A stretch of 64,000 nt of DNA from Cellvibrionaceae bacterium (GTDB taxonomy: Bacteria > Pseudomonadota > Gammaproteobacteria > Pseudomonadales > Cellvibrionaceae), in the NCBI GenBank assembly GCA_024707385.1, contig JANPZW010000013.1, positions 1,063,465 through 1,127,464 on the forward strand. Direction: 5' to 3'. The notes beneath the pieces are model-generated. The model did no database searches and was not told the DNA's origin. It saw only the letters and a program-made list of their open reading frames with translations. The first letter of the stretch is position 1; the number at the start of each line of letters is the position of its first letter. The position numbers and the translations under genes are program-made. Shown here piece by piece: positions 63,462 through 64,000 of this stretch.

Positions 63462-63989
63462 GTGACAGGAAATATCGTGCTTGTCGGCCCCATGGGGGCC
63501 GGCAAGTCCACAGTCGGACGTTATCTCGCCTCTCGCCTCTCCTACTCCTTTATCGACACCGATCATCTTATTGAAGAACGCGCTGGCGCTGACATTCCGT
63601 GGATTTTTGATGTTGAAGGAGAGGCCGGTTTTCGCGCGCGTGAAACTTCAACTCTTGAAAGTCTTTTGGGTGTAGAAGGTCACATCATCGCTACCGGCGG
63701 AGGCATCGTCATTCGGCCGGAAAATCATGACAAGCTGAAGGCGCTGGGAAAAGTTGTTTATCTCACTGCGTCGGTTGACCAGTTGCTGTCCCGCACGGCA
63801 AAGGATAAAAAGCGCCCCCTTCTTCAGGTGGCCGATCCGCGCAGTCGCATAGAGGAATTATTGCGGCAGCGCGACCCTTTGTATCGCCAGTTGGCCGATT
63901 ATGTTCTGCAAACGGACGGGCGCAGCAGCAAGTGGGTTGTGCAGCACATCCTGCAACTGCTGGCCGCTCCACGGCAAAACTCGCTTTAG
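63462..63989 (+). CDS. aroK: Shikimate kinase
   Basis: AroK phosphorylates shikimate at the 3-hydroxyl in aromatic amino acid synthesis. The 175-residue protein has the P-loop LVGPMGAGKSTVGRYLA, the shikimate-binding DTDHLIEERAG and IATGGGIVIRPE, and the lid segment KDKKRPLLQ. The start is GTG 63462, matching the family start (NIVLVGPMGAGKS at residue 4). It follows pilQ directly, the widespread pilQ-aroK-aroB order; aroB would lie beyond the window. Confidence 0.96.
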   Translation: MTGNIVLVGPMGAGKSTVGRYLASRLSYSFIDTDHLIEERAGADIPWIFDVEGEAGFRARETSTLESLLGVEGHIIATGGGIVIRPENHDKLKALGKVVYLTASVDQLLSRTAKDKKRPLLQVADPRSRIEELLRQRDPLYRQLADYVLQTDGRSSKWVVQHILQLLAAPRQNSL

Positions 63990-64000
63990 CACACTGCTTC

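Noticed and set aside
1..64000. Mobile elements, CRISPR arrays, tRNA and rRNA genes
   Set aside because: No transposase, integrase, regularly spaced repeats, tRNA cloverleaf or rRNA segment was seen by eye; short tRNA-like regions were not scanned computationally.

Overview
The window is chromosomal DNA of a gammaproteobacterium. Gene content and order (hisBHAF; gpmI-envC-ctpA-yibQ; rhodanese-grxC-secB; ntrC-ntrB-glnA; typA; ubiE-ubiJ-ubiB; hslVU; priA-rpmE; PBP1A divergent from pilMNOPQ-aroK) resemble Pseudomonadales/Cellvibrionales-type marine bacteria. That placement is inference from gene content; no rRNA or tRNA is present. Most of the window is dense, GC-rich core genome. I see no insertion sequence, prophage, integrase, CRISPR array or tRNA gene.

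Layout. 1-3390 (minus): a thioredoxin-like protein, a GT4 glycosyltransferase, a SAM methyltransferase and a toroid-fold prenyltransferase-like protein, all tightly packed. 3475-6288 (plus): hisB-hisH-hisA-hisF. 6371-11966 (minus): a small DUF6316-like protein, then yibQ, ctpA, envC and gpmI, a cell-envelope and cell-separation block. 12169-13467 (plus): a rhodanese-like membrane protein, grxC and secB. 13606-19240: an orphan hybrid-looking histidine kinase, then the nitrogen-control genes ntrC, ntrB and glnA, with a clear sigma-54 promoter and NtrC-type sites before glnA. 19549-25619: thiI, glutathione peroxidase, an M42-like peptidase, an outer-membrane beta-barrel and typA. 25797-31798: a 43-residue membrane peptide, an ABC exporter, and a four-gene operon with a catalase-like haem protein, two paralogous unknown proteins and a DyP peroxidase. 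32016-35834 (minus): a small membrane protein, dtd, ubiB, ubiJ and ubiE. 35945-42138 (plus): a secreted unknown protein, a SpoU methyltransferase, a K+/H+ antiporter, a small secreted protein, an MscS channel and a CBS protein. 42252-46453 (minus): an outer-membrane barrel-like protein and a very large lipoprotein. 47004-49999 (plus): a YfiR-like regulator and a sensor GGDEF-EAL protein. 50065-55280 (minus): DUF971, hslU, hslV, a SPOR protein and priA. The window ends with rpmE, PBP1A, pilMNOPQ and aroK.

A striking technical feature is that eight genes that should be intact are each split by what reads as a one-base insertion or deletion, mostly in a short homopolymer: the GT4 gene, thiI, the DyP peroxidase, its unknown neighbour, the large lipoprotein, the GGDEF-EAL gene, PBP1A and pilM. 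In every case adding or removing one base restores a family-typical protein whose length is an exact number of codons. Several of the genes are essential or highly conserved, so consensus errors are likelier than real decay. I list each as one full-length gene.

The most promising unexplained system is the catalase-like / paralog / paralog / DyP operon at 27883-31798. It joins two different haem-peroxidase folds with two small related proteins of unknown function. Other points of interest are a rhodanese that lacks its active-site cysteine, a histidine kinase with an eroded ATP-binding domain, and a roughly 1,000-residue lipoprotein next to an outer-membrane barrel-like gene.
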